64,000 nt of DNA from Siphonodentalium dalli (taxonomy: Eukaryota; Mollusca; Scaphopoda; Gadilida; Siphonodentaliidae). Position 1 is the first letter of the stretch. Each line of letters begins with the position of its first letter. A program made the translations under genes and the position numbers. The notes under the pieces were generated by a model. The model saw only the letters and a list, made by a program, of their open reading frames with translations, had not been told where the DNA came from and did not search any database. The DNA lies in contig CP136063.1 in NCBI GenBank assembly GCA_032622095.1, positions 270,437,426 through 270,501,425 of the forward strand, written 5' to 3'. Of the stretch, positions 11,544 to 22,880 are shown piece by piece.

Positions 11544-12738
11544 GTAACATCTCAGCCGTCACATAAAAAAAGGCTCGAACTTGGCCTTTTATCGCATAGA
11601 TCTCTTTGTTTAGATCACGTCATGAATCTCTACTCTGGCGCTACGTACGCATATATTATATTCAATCAGTTCAAAACCTTGAAACGTTTTGAAGACCTAC
11701 AATGGGGAATTTTATAAAACCAGAAAAAGTAACACGGAATATGATTAATATAATATAATATAGTACGTCAATACCTGTTCCTTAATTTCATTTTATATTT
11801 CATATTTGGTGAAGGTCAAAGTCGAGTTTACGTGGTTTAGGTTTAGATTTCGCTTTGCACACATTGCCTGCGACCATACAATTCCCATTCCAACGGTTAG
11901 ATAATTCGTGTTTATCTCGTAAATGGCTCACATAAGTCGACTAAATCAGATAATCTCGCGAGCTGAGACCTTCACCTGCTGTGAACAGGTTTTGACTAAT
12001 AAATCTATAATGTACCACCTGTATGTGTTATTTTTGTTATGTTATAAAGTTGCCAGTCAAAAGGTTTACGGTATTTGAACTGGTCGTATATGGTATCTAT
12101 GGTCGTAACCAGAGTAGAGACTCATACGGTGCGATTAGGTACGTGGAGACAAAGGGGTCTCATACAAAACTCATTTCAATTTTCAACATGGATATTCCAT
12201 GTCAAATACAAAGTTAGTAGGACATTTCTGGACAAATATGTTGACGTTTCACTGATAAGATTAAAAAAACCCAGTATTTAATGTCGCTCAATTGGTCAGA
12301 TTCACAGTGTATTTTATCACTGATTTGTCAGGGATTTGTGATTCAAGCAGATCTGGGATAACCTGATTAATTTCAAACATAAATTTATACTTTACATGCT
12401 GGTTTTCGGTGAATTATACATACACTATTTTAAGTCAATTATCTCCTGTGTGGTATTCTTTATTAACAAATGTGAAATTTCTAACTTCCCGATATGACAT
12501 AACTGCAAGAAACCAAACTATATTCAACATAAAAAACGACTGCGCATACAAACATGAAACGACGAATTACGATTCGTATTCCATTTCTCAGAGTCGAAAT
12601 ATTATTCCGCAACACGTGCGAGCTGAAGAGGCGGCGGATAATACAACTTCATTCCAGGCTGAGCTGTGTGTCACTAAGAAACAAGTTTAGTCAACACGAG
12701 CTGGGAAACAACAAAATAATTATATCTGTTTCATTCAG
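11544..12738 (+). other. Intron 1 of the visible FRRS1-like gene
   Basis: It begins GTAACA and ends TTTCATTCAG. AT-rich, with no transposable element or other gene recognised. Short open frames in 12409-12730 show no family features and their codon make-up is that of AT-rich DNA. Confidence 0.7.
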
Positions 12739-12854
12739 GTTGCCTCATGGTGGTTGCCTGGTTGTTCTTCTCAGCGATAGGTATCGTTGTCCCGAGATAC
12801 TTTAGAAGTGTGAGGCGTGAGAAGACATTGTTTGGGGAAGAGGTTTGGTTTCAG
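12739..12854 (+). CDS. FRRS1-like: FRRS1-like exon: first b561 core helix
   Basis: Flanked by TTCATTCAG and GTATGT, 116 nt, starting with 2 bases (completing Gly) and ending in phase 0 after TGGTTTCAG. It encodes CLMVVAWLFFSAIGIVVPRY followed by a basic loop and GEEVWFQ. The hydrophobic helix and the ARYF-like end (here PRYF) match the b561 core of FRRS1-type proteins. WFQ precedes the conserved haem-ligand HR at the start of the next exon. Confidence 0.9.
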
Positions 12855-13963
12855 GTATGTGCGCGGCAATTGAAAATGAATCGACAAACTGACAGGTGGC
12901 AATTTGAAGTGCATGGTAATGCATACATGGGTCAATGAATTATGATTTGATGGAAGTTATGGTCTTTGTTCATCTAACCGTTCGTCAATGTTACCAACCA
13001 GAATCCCACATTTTTACATGTTGTAGTACTCAGTCGGCAGTCGGATACACATGTGTACAATACACGCATCACTTTGTGAATATTTCCTGGATACACATTT
13101 GTATAATACATTAGCATCGCGCATCTCCTCGTGTGGATACCCCCTGCACGGACACGCATGTGTACAATACACGAGCTTCGTGTATCTCACCGTGTGTATA
13201 TCTCCTGGATACACATGTGTATAATACACAAGCTTCGTGCATCTCACCGTGTGTTTATCTCATGGATACACATATGTACAATACACGAGCATCATGTACC
13301 TCATCGTGTTTATATCCCCTGCATGGACACACATCGTCCATCTCATCGTGTGTATATCTCCTGGATACACATGTGTAATTTGTGTATAATACACGAGCAT
13401 CGTCTACCTCATCGTGTTTATACCCCCTGCATGGACACACATCGTCCATGTCACCAGGTGTATATATCCTGGATAGTGGATACACCTGTGTATAATACAC
13501 GAGCGTCGTGTATCTCATCGTGTGTATATCTCCTGGATACACACGTGTACAACACACGCGCGTCATGCATATCACCATTTGTATATCTCCTGCATGGATA
13601 CACATGTGTATAACACACGAGCTTCGTGCATCTCACCATGTGTATATCTCATGGATATACATGTGTATAATACACGATCTTCGTGCATCTCACCATTTGT
13701 ATATCTCATGGACACACATGTGTATTATACACGAGCGTCGTGTATCTCATCGTGTGTATATCTCCTGGATACATATGTGTACAACACACGAGCATCATGC
13801 ATATCACCATTTTTATATCTACTGCATGGATACACATGTGTATAATACACGAGCTTCGTGCATCTCAACATGTGTATATCTCATATCTTTGCAAAGACTA
13901 CTTCGCATTGGGACGGTAATCTGACTAAATTACATGCATTCACATTTGTCTTTCTATTTACAG
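12855..13963 (+). other. Intron 2, largely a 57-bp minisatellite
   Basis: GTATGT donor and TTTACAG acceptor. About three quarters of the intron is the tandem array listed separately at 13042-13886. Confidence 0.8.
13042..13886. repeat. 57-bp minisatellite, about 15 degenerate units
   Basis: The unit contains GGATACACATGTGTATAATA, then CACGAGC-TCGTG, CATCTCACCGTGTG and TATATCTCC. Most units are 57 bp, with some of 60 or longer because of an added 'tgcat' word or short duplications such as near 13372-13390. Since 57 is a multiple of 3, long spurious frames open on both strands (19-residue repeats). Inverted words (CACGAGC...TCGTG, ACACATGTGT) make each unit partly palindromic. Confidence 0.9.
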
Positions 13964-14050
13964 ATACACAGACTTTGCATGGTCGCCACGATGGCAATCA
14001 CAGTAACGGCGATGGTTATCATATTTATAGAAGTCGGCGGATATAGCAAT
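13964..14050 (+). CDS. FRRS1-like: FRRS1-like exon: second haem histidine and helix
   Basis: 87 nt, phase 0 on both sides, flanked by CTATTTACAG and GTAAGC. It encodes IHRLCMVATMAITVTAMVII then FIEVGGYSN. The His two residues in, followed by Arg, is the second expected haem ligand (WFQ-x-HR in the family), and a single hydrophobic helix follows. GG before the exon end matches the usual loop. Confidence 0.9.
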
Positions 14051-14286
14051 GTAAGCGATATAAATTCTCGAAAATCGGCAAAGCAATGCCACACATTTAA
14101 AATGTATTTGTTTGCATTCTCTCGTATTCATTTTCGCCATACTCTATTTTAATATTTTGCAAATCCCCTGCAGTTGACTGCAGCTATGTAGTCAGTAGAT
14201 GAGTGCAGTGTCCAGTCTACATTTACCTGAATATCAAAGTGCTATGAGCAATATTCGAACTCTAGCGGAATCACGCCTTGCACCCG

Positions 14287-14805
14287 GGTCTGTGCGTTGC
14301 GGTGGCTCTGTGTATATAGCGGGTCGTCGGTCGGAAGACAGCTTTCACCATCGCTCCCGGTTAGCGTAAGTTTTGTCCATAAACAAGTTGTATTGGAGAA
14401 CGCTGTCTTTTTCTATGTTAACACCGAATGAAACAATACTTGATTCAATAACTGTTACAGACGTGTGTTCTTTAAAATTTCTGACGGGAAATGCGGGCTT
14501 GTCCCAAATATTATAAAATTTAAACAAGTTCCGCATATGCAATGCATGCAAGTTGTTGGCGATGTTCGAAATCCAATTTCTGTGACTGCTGTGTATGCGA
14601 TATGTTTGGATCAAGTGTTCGAAAATAAAATTTCTGTCGATCTACTCGGCTGTATTTTGGGAACGTTTATAGCACTCTTGGAACGTGTTATGAGATGCTC
14701 CTAGAGAACAATGAACTGCGTGTAGCATAACCGGGAACTATGGTGAAACCTGTTTTCCAGCCGGTGAGCCGCTATACACAGACCACCACAACGCTCAGGT
14801 TCCGT
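14287..14805. mobile_element. MITE-like element with long imperfect terminal inverted repeats
   Basis: Positions about 14287-14375 are matched, inverted, by about 14720-14805. Both arms share the GCGTTGCGGTGG/GCGTTGTGGTGG, CTGTGTATA-AGCGG, TTTCACCAT and TCCCGGTTA words in order. The centre is AT-rich and non-coding. I could not identify a target duplication or the superfamily. Confidence 0.5.
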
Positions 14806-16340
14806 TCAACAAATACGCAATAAATTAAAGTCGCAAAATACGGCGATATTTTTAAAAATCTGCTTACCGGTTTTAATCAAAATATTATAAAAGGACGATC
14901 GATCTACGTGCGAGAGAGATAGCGAAATTATACTCCAAATAATAATGTTTCCACGTGCACACAGCGAAGGACGGCAAGGTCAGAGGTTGGGATAGTATAT
15001 TTATAATGTGGAGCCTTAATTAGTGTATATTAATTGGTTTTTATGACGTATGTATACACTGGCTGCGAAAATATGAAATAATTTAAATTCGTGTTGCAAT
15101 GAACGAACGGTTTATAGTTGAGAGTTTTATATTTTTATGCGGATTATATTTTTGTCTACGATGGTGAATAGTTACAATTCGACTTGACCATTTTAACACC
15201 GACCACAGTCGGTGCTGACATGCTATTGTAAAATCTTTACGTATATAAACAAACGCTTGACTCACACAAAGTCTGTTCTGTGGAAAATATCCCCTTCATA
15301 ATATCATTATTAGTATATTCTTGAGGAAATTTTATAATTTGGCAACTTTTATTTCTAAATTATGACCTACAACTAATGCCATCCGTGCCTTTGAAAGTTC
15401 CTCTCCCCGAGAGTCGATATTTGGTCATCAAAACCGCCCATCGATCACAAGCCCCTGAGTGAAAACTACTAAACTACCAATACAGACAATACCAGTGTAA
15501 AGGTTCCAACCTAAAACAACACCAACTATCAAAACCCTACTAAAATCTAGAATCGATGATTGCAGCCAATAAAACTCCCTTTCATTTGACATATAACTCG
15601 GCGAAATTGAACAAATCGAAGTCGAAATATCCTTTCGGAAACTAGCGAAATATACCGAATAAATCGGGTCGTCAATCTCCCTGTCCGCTCAGAGGCATTT
15701 GACCTAGTTATATAATCAATATTTTCGAGCAACAATTTGTCTATACTGGTATTTTAGTAATTTTTCCCGGGGGCCTGAGCCATCAACGCGTCCATCGGTC
15801 CGATATAATTTGTTCGACATTGCAAACAACCATAAGGTGATTTAATCGTCACATCTTACAGGGCATCTTTAAAAAACAGTAGCTTGCGCCGACATACAGT
15901 GGTGTACCTGTATTACTATCTGTCATCACACCAGGCAGGATATCTTTAAGAAATTAGCTATCGCCGACATATACAGTGGACTGTATTAGTCCCGGTCAAG
16001 AAATAGTGTCTATACTTGAGTACAAATTCAGCCCTTGGTGCGTTTTCTTTGACCAATTCGTGAAATTTGGTGAGTCTCTTTTGTGACATTTTAGACCGTG
16101 GTCTAAATTTGGCGTACATTGGACGTATGGTTGAAACGTTATAAACCCACTAAAAGCATGCCCGGTTTACACACACATATACACACACGCATAGCAGACG
16201 ACGGGTATATACATGTATACATAGATACACCGAAGACATTGGATTATCTAATATATCAGATTGTAAGCAAAAAATACTTTGAATATATGTAACAGTTCTA
16301 ATATTATTCGTTGTTGATAATTCAGCAGAGTATACTTTGA
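14806..16340 (+). other. Intron 3, remainder
   Basis: Mostly unremarkable. About 15865-15920 and 15950-16000 form a diverged tandem pair (atctttaa..., gccgacatacagtgg, ctgtatta). A CA/TA-rich microsatellite-like run lies at about 16168-16200. No gene seen. Confidence 0.5.
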
Positions 16341-16355
16341 TTATTTTGATTCCAG

Positions 16356-16436
16356 AATATTGGACAAACAGACAGGGTGTACCTGAAGGCGCATCCCATT
16401 CTCGGAATAGCCACTACTGTCATATGCATATCAAAC
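16356..16436 (+). CDS. FRRS1-like: FRRS1-like exon: third haem histidine
   Basis: 81 nt, phase 0 to phase 0, between TTGATTCCAG and GTGAGT. It encodes NIGQTDRVYLKAHPILGIAT and TVICISN. The AHPILG block is the conserved third haem-ligand motif of b561 cores (H-x-x-L/I-G) and begins a helix that continues into the next exon. A 32-bp tandem repeat begins only about 25 bp after the donor. Confidence 0.9.
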
Positions 16437-16460
16437 GTGAGTAATCGACAGACTCGTGGC

Positions 16461-16590
16461 AATGGGTGGTGGAGCAACCCTGTACCAATATCAATGGGTG
16501 GTGGAGCAACCCTGTACCAATATCAATGGGTGGTGGAGCAACCCTGTACCAATATCAATGGGTGGTGGAGCAACCCTGTACCAATATCAA
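16461..16590. repeat. 32-bp tandem repeat, four identical copies
   Basis: Four head-to-tail copies of a unit containing GGGTGGTGGAGCAACC and TGTACCAATATCAA. They are identical by eye, so the array is recent or homogenised. It sits in intron 4 directly behind the splice donor at 16437. Confidence 0.95.
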
Positions 16591-17417
16591 GTTTTTAAAA
16601 TCACTAATCTGAATTTTTGTGGCAATTAGCTTGACAGGGCGACGTTGCATCGGATTTTGTAAGCAATTTTGAGCCAGGCCATAAACTCTACTTTCTCTTG
16701 TCAATCCGTGACGTCACAAAATATGGTGAGATATGGGACATGACGTTTTAACTGAAACGGGAAACCTATCTGAAAACGCTAAAACGTTGACGCGTTTGCG
16801 GGATATGTTTGCTGACCAAACCGGCGACCAAATAAATAAATTTTCAGCCAAATAATGAAACCATTGCGTGTCACCTTTAATAGGAAACGTTGCTACGGTT
16901 TGGAAATAGTCTTCGTATCAAGCTAGATAGTGGTCAATAAAACAACTTTCCATTTCTAAGTCGGAAATTATACTTCCCAAAGGTTATCAGTAGGTGACAA
17001 TCACTTGGTGTAATTTGCAGAATAATCATTTATTTTCGGCAGTCGTCATCTTTTTGGTCTAGAAATAAGATGGCCGTATACGTTAGTTATGGGCACATAG
17101 AGGGTTTAGAATATCATTTTTGTAATTTGAAAGTTAAAAAAAAATTGTCGGTGTCCCTTCAAAACATCGAAATGATATAAACTGAATGAATAAAGAAATA
17201 GAGGATCTCCAATGAGTCGCAATTATATACGAAATTTATTAAAGATGGATTATCTCTTTGTAGACATGTGTTATATATTTACCGGGGTATAAAATATTAG
17301 ATCTGAATCGAAGACTATTGTCCGGAAATGCTTATATCGATTAATATTAATTTTATTTCGAATATTTTCTGGTCTAAAAATGTGTGGTTGTTTAGCTAAC
17401 GAACAATAGTGGTTACT
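16591..17417 (+). other. Intron 4, first part
   Basis: AT-rich non-coding DNA without recognised repeats or exons. Confidence 0.4.
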
Positions 17418-17766
17418 GTTAACAGAGACTAGGAATTTGATTGTGTAATTTTGTCACAAATAAACGTTAAATATACTCATTATCGCTTATACATGTAACT
17501 ATGGAATAAAACAATACAACCAATCAATCTGGGACATTTGACGTTCGGTACGTAGACATAGGAGCAGCCTAATGCTCTATATCGCTATATTGTACACCTG
17601 AATGATTCAAAAATAGACAAATAAAGGGTCCCAATAAAATATTCGAAATAAAATCACTATTAATTGATAGAAGCCTTTCCGAACAGGGGTCTTCAGTTAA
17701 TATTTATTATTTTATACAACTATTTCAAATTTGTTATTTAAAGAGATAGTCCATCTTTAACCGTGT

Positions 17767-17818
17767 GTACTAAATTCGATTCGATCCGGACTTTAGCGAG
17801 GCTCGAATCAAATTTAGT
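17767..17818. repeat. Inverted repeat: 16-bp stem in copy A (perfect in copy B at about 20239-20290)
   Basis: ACTAAATTCGATTCGA is followed after an 18-bp loop by its complement. The stem has one mismatch in copy A and none in copy B. It could form a small cruciform or belong to a decayed MITE. Confidence 0.6.
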
Positions 17819-18461
17819 TCACGAGATTAATACATTTCGTATAGAATGGCGACGAATTTGAGATTCATTTTATCACTTAAACACATTTTAGCAAGGAAAT
17901 ATATTCTCGAAACGGCTGGGGATAATACAAAATTAATATTTATTTCCTTATTATTAGATGAAGTAAAGACACCTTCAAGACAAAATATAATTCATTTTAA
18001 ATGTGTTTTTTTCATGTTGACAACATTGTTCAACCACCCATGTTTATCTTACAAACAACATTAAATAGCCCTACACAAATCGTATATCATAGTTTCATTC
18101 TTATTAACATAATAATAATGTTCCGGCATTGATATCGACATCATTGCGCTAAGGTCTAACGTCATTGGGTGCGCCGATAATACACATGTGTCTTACTAAC
18201 ATATATGAGGCCGGGTGTTTAGGGGCTAATACGTGATAAAATCAATATAAAACATAGCATCTTTCATACATCAATTTTCAAAATGTTATTTCATACACTA
18301 AAAAAATAAAAGGTAAAATAAATTAACTAAAGATTATCGTATTAACGCTGGAACCCTGCTGGAACTATCTGGGGTGTTATAACGTAGGCTGTGATTTTTC
18401 AAAAGTTAGAAAGCTTGAGTTGGAAAATTCTAACTCATCTGGTGATTTAAAGTTATCAGAA

Positions 18462-18596
18462 GTGATGTGAGGGCATGGCGTATCAGAAGTGATGTGAGGC
18501 CATGGTGTAATAGAAATGATGTGAGGGGATGGTGTAATAGAAGTGATATGATGGCATGGTGTAATAGAAGTGATTTGAGGGCATAGTGTATCAGGG
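18462..18596. repeat. 27-bp minisatellite, five units
   Basis: Units begin GTGATGTGAGGGCATGG and end with gtaatagaa or gtatcagaa. Copy B of the duplication (20937-21044) has four units. The 27-bp length keeps a minus-strand frame open (9-residue repeats), but no gene context supports translation. Confidence 0.9.
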
Positions 18597-18912
18597 CTTT
18601 CGTCAGCGGTTGAGGAATGGGTTATTGTTATTATTAACAAACTGAAGGATTAAGTAATGTACTAAGTGTGTTGTCATTTGACACTGAATAATATTGGTTT
18701 TGTTGGTTCCGTAAATGTTGTTGCGAAACATTAAGTTAAATCCGCGATTGTTCGTAACGCTACGGACAACTATATACATGTAGAGGACACTGTTCGCGAT
18801 TTATTTCTATGTCCGACTTCACTACAAAACTACGAATTAACTATTCCTGATCAACATTCTTGATCAAACGATATTTGACAATGTAACGCCGTAATCAGGC
18901 AGAATCAACCAC

Positions 18913-19387
18913 GTGGTGTGAGGTAATGAACACATAGATATATTAGGTACAAGTCTTTATTACGTCGTGAATAAGATAAGCAGTGTATACACATATGATG
19001 ATCAAGAGTCGCCGCGAAGTGAGGTCCCCGAATGGGTGATGCCTGGTGTGGGTGATGCCTGGAGAGGTATACTAACCTCGAGATGAGATGAGTCTAGTGA
19101 AAGCATGAAGTGATGGGGATGTGGTTGTTTCTTATATACTATTTGGGATGCATATTAGATGAGGCGTTTGGCAATACACATCGGGATTGGTTCCTCCGTT
19201 ATGGTCATTTCCCTTGACCATATTTGGGAGCCATCTTCATTGTGTCTATGTCTTCGCTGGGAGTAAGACGTGTGAGGTTTCGTTAAGAACCGAACACGAA
19301 TATCTGAGTTTGGGGTTTTATATATTGGGACATTCGTATAGTTTGAATCAAGTTGTGAGATTATAATGGGTCGTTATCTCACAGTGG
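18913..19387 (-). mobile_element. Solo LTR of the Ty3/gypsy family found at 39.8-51.9 kb, inverted, with GTGG target duplication
   Basis: The LTR proper is 18917-19383 (467 bp). On this strand it reads TGTGAGGTAATG...CGTTATCTCACA, the reverse complement of the LTRs at 39833-40300 and 51459-51935. It includes their TATATA-type and AATAAA (here TTTATT) signals. GTGG stands on both sides (18913-18916 and 19384-19387) and only once at the matching place in copy B (21361-21364). A lone LTR with intact target duplication is the usual product of LTR-LTR recombination. Confidence 0.95.
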
Positions 19388-19895
19388 CTATAAGCGATGT
19401 CCATCTTGATATCTCGAATAAGCCAATAAGTATCGAGGTGTGTAGCCCTGAAGTAAATATTGTTTTCCCTGAAATAATTCACAATATTGGTCAACTGTCC
19501 GATAGTATAGTTATTGTGATATGTGTTCCCGGGTCTAGGATACACTTCCTTTCCCCAGTGATTGTAATGATAGGGTTAATTGTATAGATAAGCACAGTAC
19601 CTTGTAAATTAACAAGATCATATTCTCAATTAGTTATGACTGGTAGCAACCGTTGTACAATCGAGGTAGGATCAAACCAGTATCATTCTATTGTAAACAA
19701 TAGTATGGTACTCGTCATAGACAATGGTATAATGGTATCTCAAACCTTATTTGGATGCATGATACACATACGTTGGAATAACTACTCGTGTCGAGGAATA
19801 CAGAGACACTCCCGCTTAGACCACAGATCCACCAACTCCTCTGTTCATCTACCTATACTGTGCTTATCGACAGAGACTTACTTAAGCATATAAAA

Positions 19896-21880
19896 GTTAA
19901 CAGAGACCAGGAATTTGATTGTGTAATTTTGTCACAAATAAATGTTAATTATACTCATTATCGCTTATAACTATGGAATAAAACAATACAACCAACCAAT
20001 CTGGGACATTTGACGTTCGGTACGTAGACATAGGAACAGCCTAATGCTCTATATCACATTATGGTACAGCCGAATGGTCCAAACATAGACAAATAAAGGG
20101 TCCCAATAAAATATTCGAAATAAAATCAATATTAATTTATAGAAGCCTTTCCAAACAGGGGTCTTCAGTTCATATTTATTATTTTATACAACTATTTCAA
20201 ATTTGTTATTTAAAGAGATAGTCCATCTTTAACCGTGTGTACTAAATTCGATTCGACCCGGACTTTAGCGAGGCTCGAATCGAATTTAGTTCACGAGATT
20301 AATACATTTCGGATAGAATGGCGACGAAATTGAGATTCATTTTATCACTTAATCACATTTTAGCAAGGAAATATTTTCTCGAAACGGCTGGGGATAATAC
20401 AAAATTAATATTTATTTCCTTATTATTAGATGAAGTAAAGACACCTTCAAGAAAAAATATAGTTCATTTTAAATGTGTTTTTTCATGTTGACAACATTGT
20501 TCAACCACCCATGTTTATCTTACAAACAACATTAAATAGCCCTACACAAATCGAATATCATAGTTTCATTCTTATTAACATAATAATAATGTTCCGGCAT
20601 TGATATCGACATCATTGCGCTAAGCTCTAACGTCATTGGGTGTGCCGATAATACACCTGTGTCTTACTAACATATATGAGGCCGGGTGTTTAGGGGCTAA
20701 TACGTGATAAAAATCAATATAAAACATAGCATCTTTCATACATCAATTTTCAAAATGTTATTTCATACACTATAATCTAAATAAAAGGTAAAATAAGTTA
20801 ACTAAAGATTATCGTATTAACGCTGGAACCCTGCTAGAACTATCTGGAGTGTTATAACGTAGGCTGTGATTTTTCAAAAGTTAGAAAGCTTGAGTTGGAA
20901 AATTCTAACTCATCTGGTGATTTAAAGTTATCAGAAGTGATGTGAGGGCATGGCGTATCAGAAGTGATGTGAGGCCATGGTGTAATAGAAATGATGTGAG
21001 GGGATGGTGTAATAGAAGTGGTGTTAGGGCATAGTGTATCAGGGCTTTCGTCAGCGGTTGGGGAATGGGTTATTGTTATTATTAACAAACTGAAGGATTA
21101 GGTAATGTACTAAGGGTGTTGTCATTTGACACTGAATAATATTGGTTTAGTTGGTTCCGTAAATGTTGTTGCGAAACATCAAGTTAAATCCGCGATTGTT
21201 CGTAACGCTACGGACAACTATATACATGTAGAGGACACTGTTCGAGATTTATTTCTATGTCCGACTTCACTACAAAACTACGAATTAACTATTCCTGATC
21301 AACATTCTTGAACAAACAATATTTGACAACGTAATGCCGTAATCAGGCAGAATCAACCACGTGGCTATAAGCGATGTCCATCTTGATATCTCGAATAAGC
21401 CAATAAGTATCGATGTGTGTAGCCCTGAAGTAAATATTGTTTTCCCTGAAATAATTCACAATATTGGTCAACTGTCCGATAGTATAGTTATTGTGATATG
21501 TGTTCCCGGGTCTAGGATACACTTCCTTTCCCCAGTGATTGTAATGATAGGGTTAATTGTATAGATAAGCACAGTACCTTGTAAATTAACAAGATCATAT
21601 TCTCAATTAGTTATGACTGGTAGCAACCGTTGTATAAGCGAGGGAGGATCAAACCAGTATCATTCTATTGTAAACAATAGTATGGTACTCGTCATAGACA
21701 ATGGTATAATGGTATCTCAGACCTTATTTGGACGCATGATACACCATACGTTGGAATAACTACTCGTGTCGAGGAATACAGAGACACTCCCGCTTAGACC
21801 ACAGATCCACCAACTCCTCTGTTCATCTACCTATACTGTGCTTATCGACAGAGACATACTTAAGCATTTAAAAGTTATCG
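19896..21880. repeat. Tandem segmental duplication, copy B (empty site)
   Basis: It matches copy A throughout and ends in the shared word 'taaaagtta'. It lacks the LTR and has four instead of five 27-bp units. At 21361-21364 it keeps the unoccupied GTGG target. A 67-codon frame (about 21361-21564) is almost identical to that in copy A, but the whole unit is so similar that this says little about selection. Confidence 0.9.
20937..21044. repeat. 27-bp minisatellite, four units
   Basis: Counterpart of 18462-18596 with one unit fewer. The lost unit lies between the third unit and the last. Confidence 0.9.
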
Positions 21881-22680
21881 AATCTTCTGGACTCTTTATT
21901 GTTCGTGTACGCGGCAAACTGTAACTTCTCCACTGGACCACGGGACACAGCGCGTTATCGGGCAAATACAATTATCTTTCTTGGGAGATGCATTAACGCC
22001 GCGGTGTATACTGTGGGCCAAATTATAAAATTTCATGGTCCTATTTAGGTTTTATAAATAGACTGGGTCGCTTTAAAAGCTGTAGTGCTACCCCGAATGC
22101 GGTTATTTTAGGGACGCGTTAAAGTTGTACTGCAACCCAGACTCCGGTAAAAGCTGTAGTTGGAATGTCCAAGTTCGTGAAAGGTCTATTGACTATGCCA
22201 ATGATTTGAGAAGCTTTATTGTTTTAGGATATTGTAGAAAGGCTAATCTGGCCGTGTCAAATTGAGCTATAGTGATGGGATATCTCGCAGGACAACACAT
22301 TTCGAGTTTTCGTGGGGTGTGTATTCGCTGGATGTCTTATAGTTGCAGTATGTAACCATTATGACCGCATTCATTGCTTTCGACGTTTAGGTATAAACAA
22401 TGGCTGGGCCATGCACTCTTGGCGGGAACACAATACCTCCGATTTTTTATCTGCATTTAGAAGCTTTCTAGTGTGGTGAATGAGACATCTGCAGTAAAAT
22501 AAGTAATTTTTTGTAATAATTTGAAGGATTAGTTGTTTTAACGGAATTCTGAGGTAATTGTTTTAACGGAATTCTGAGGTAATTCTCATGTAACCAATAT
22601 ATTTTATATTATAATTTATATTTATGGCTAATAATATGATCATGGTGGCGTTATCATTTCTGACTATGGTTTTCTTGTAT
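21881..22680 (+). other. Intron 4, between the duplication and the candidate cassette exon
   Basis: Non-coding. A 29-bp word (ttgttttaacggaattctga) is tandemly doubled near 22530-22585. The last 40 bases form a pyrimidine-rich acceptor context ending CTTGTATAG. Confidence 0.4.
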
Positions 22681-22682
22681 AG

Positions 22683-22766
22683 GTGGTTATAGGCATTACA
22701 ATATGGATCGGGTATACGAATAGGTCGGAGGGGACATTTGGGCTAGAGGAAAGGGCCAACAACAGC
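22683..22766 (+). CDS. FRRS1-like: Candidate cassette exon of the FRRS1-like gene
   Basis: An 84-nt block, phase 0 to phase 0, lies between TTCTTGTATAG and GTATGT. It encodes 28 residues beginning VVIGITIWIGYTNRSEGTFG. Joined after ...CISN of the 16356 exon it would continue the transmembrane helix and then add an Asn/Glu-rich hydrophilic loop with an N-R-S sequon. The constitutive exon at 30204 also begins VVVG and aligns better with the family. This is therefore best read as an alternative insert or a decayed exon. If its donor is not used, the frame stops at 22790 and gives a truncated protein. Confidence 0.4.
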
Positions 22767-22880
22767 GTATGTAATGGGAAAAGCGAATTGTGATAGTTCC
22801 AGATCTCTGACATTCCAGGGGTTCCTCGTGCACAGAAGGCCGGTATAAGTAGCGGACCGGGCGGAACCGATTACATAAAG

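Larger units (their letters stand above)
17418..19895. repeat. Tandem segmental duplication, copy A (carries a solo LTR)
   Basis: Begins GTTAACAGAGAC and runs to the same word at 19896, where copy B starts. Without the LTR and its 4-bp target duplication the unit is about 2.0 kb and is nearly identical to copy B. Differences include a few indels, scattered substitutions and one extra unit of the 27-bp repeat. No conserved protein is supported: the frame at 17846-18064 is broken in copy B. Confidence 0.9.

Noticed and set aside
13131-13924. Overlapping long ORFs on both strands with MDTHVYNTRASC-like repeats
   Set aside because: They are produced by a 57-bp tandem repeat whose length is a multiple of three. 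The array lies between two in-phase gene exons, in an intron.
16377-16598. 73-codon ORF spanning the exon and the 32-bp repeat
   Set aside because: Only its first part is exon. It runs through the GTGAGT donor into the repeat.
17846-18064. 72-codon ORF in duplication copy A
   Set aside because: Copy B has several amino-acid-changing differences and a one-base deletion that truncates the frame, so there is no sign of constraint.
18377-18640. Minus-strand ORF with HITSITP repeats, also at 20852-21088
   Set aside because: It comes from the 27-bp minisatellite. The copy number changed in whole units, which keeps the frame without any need for selection.
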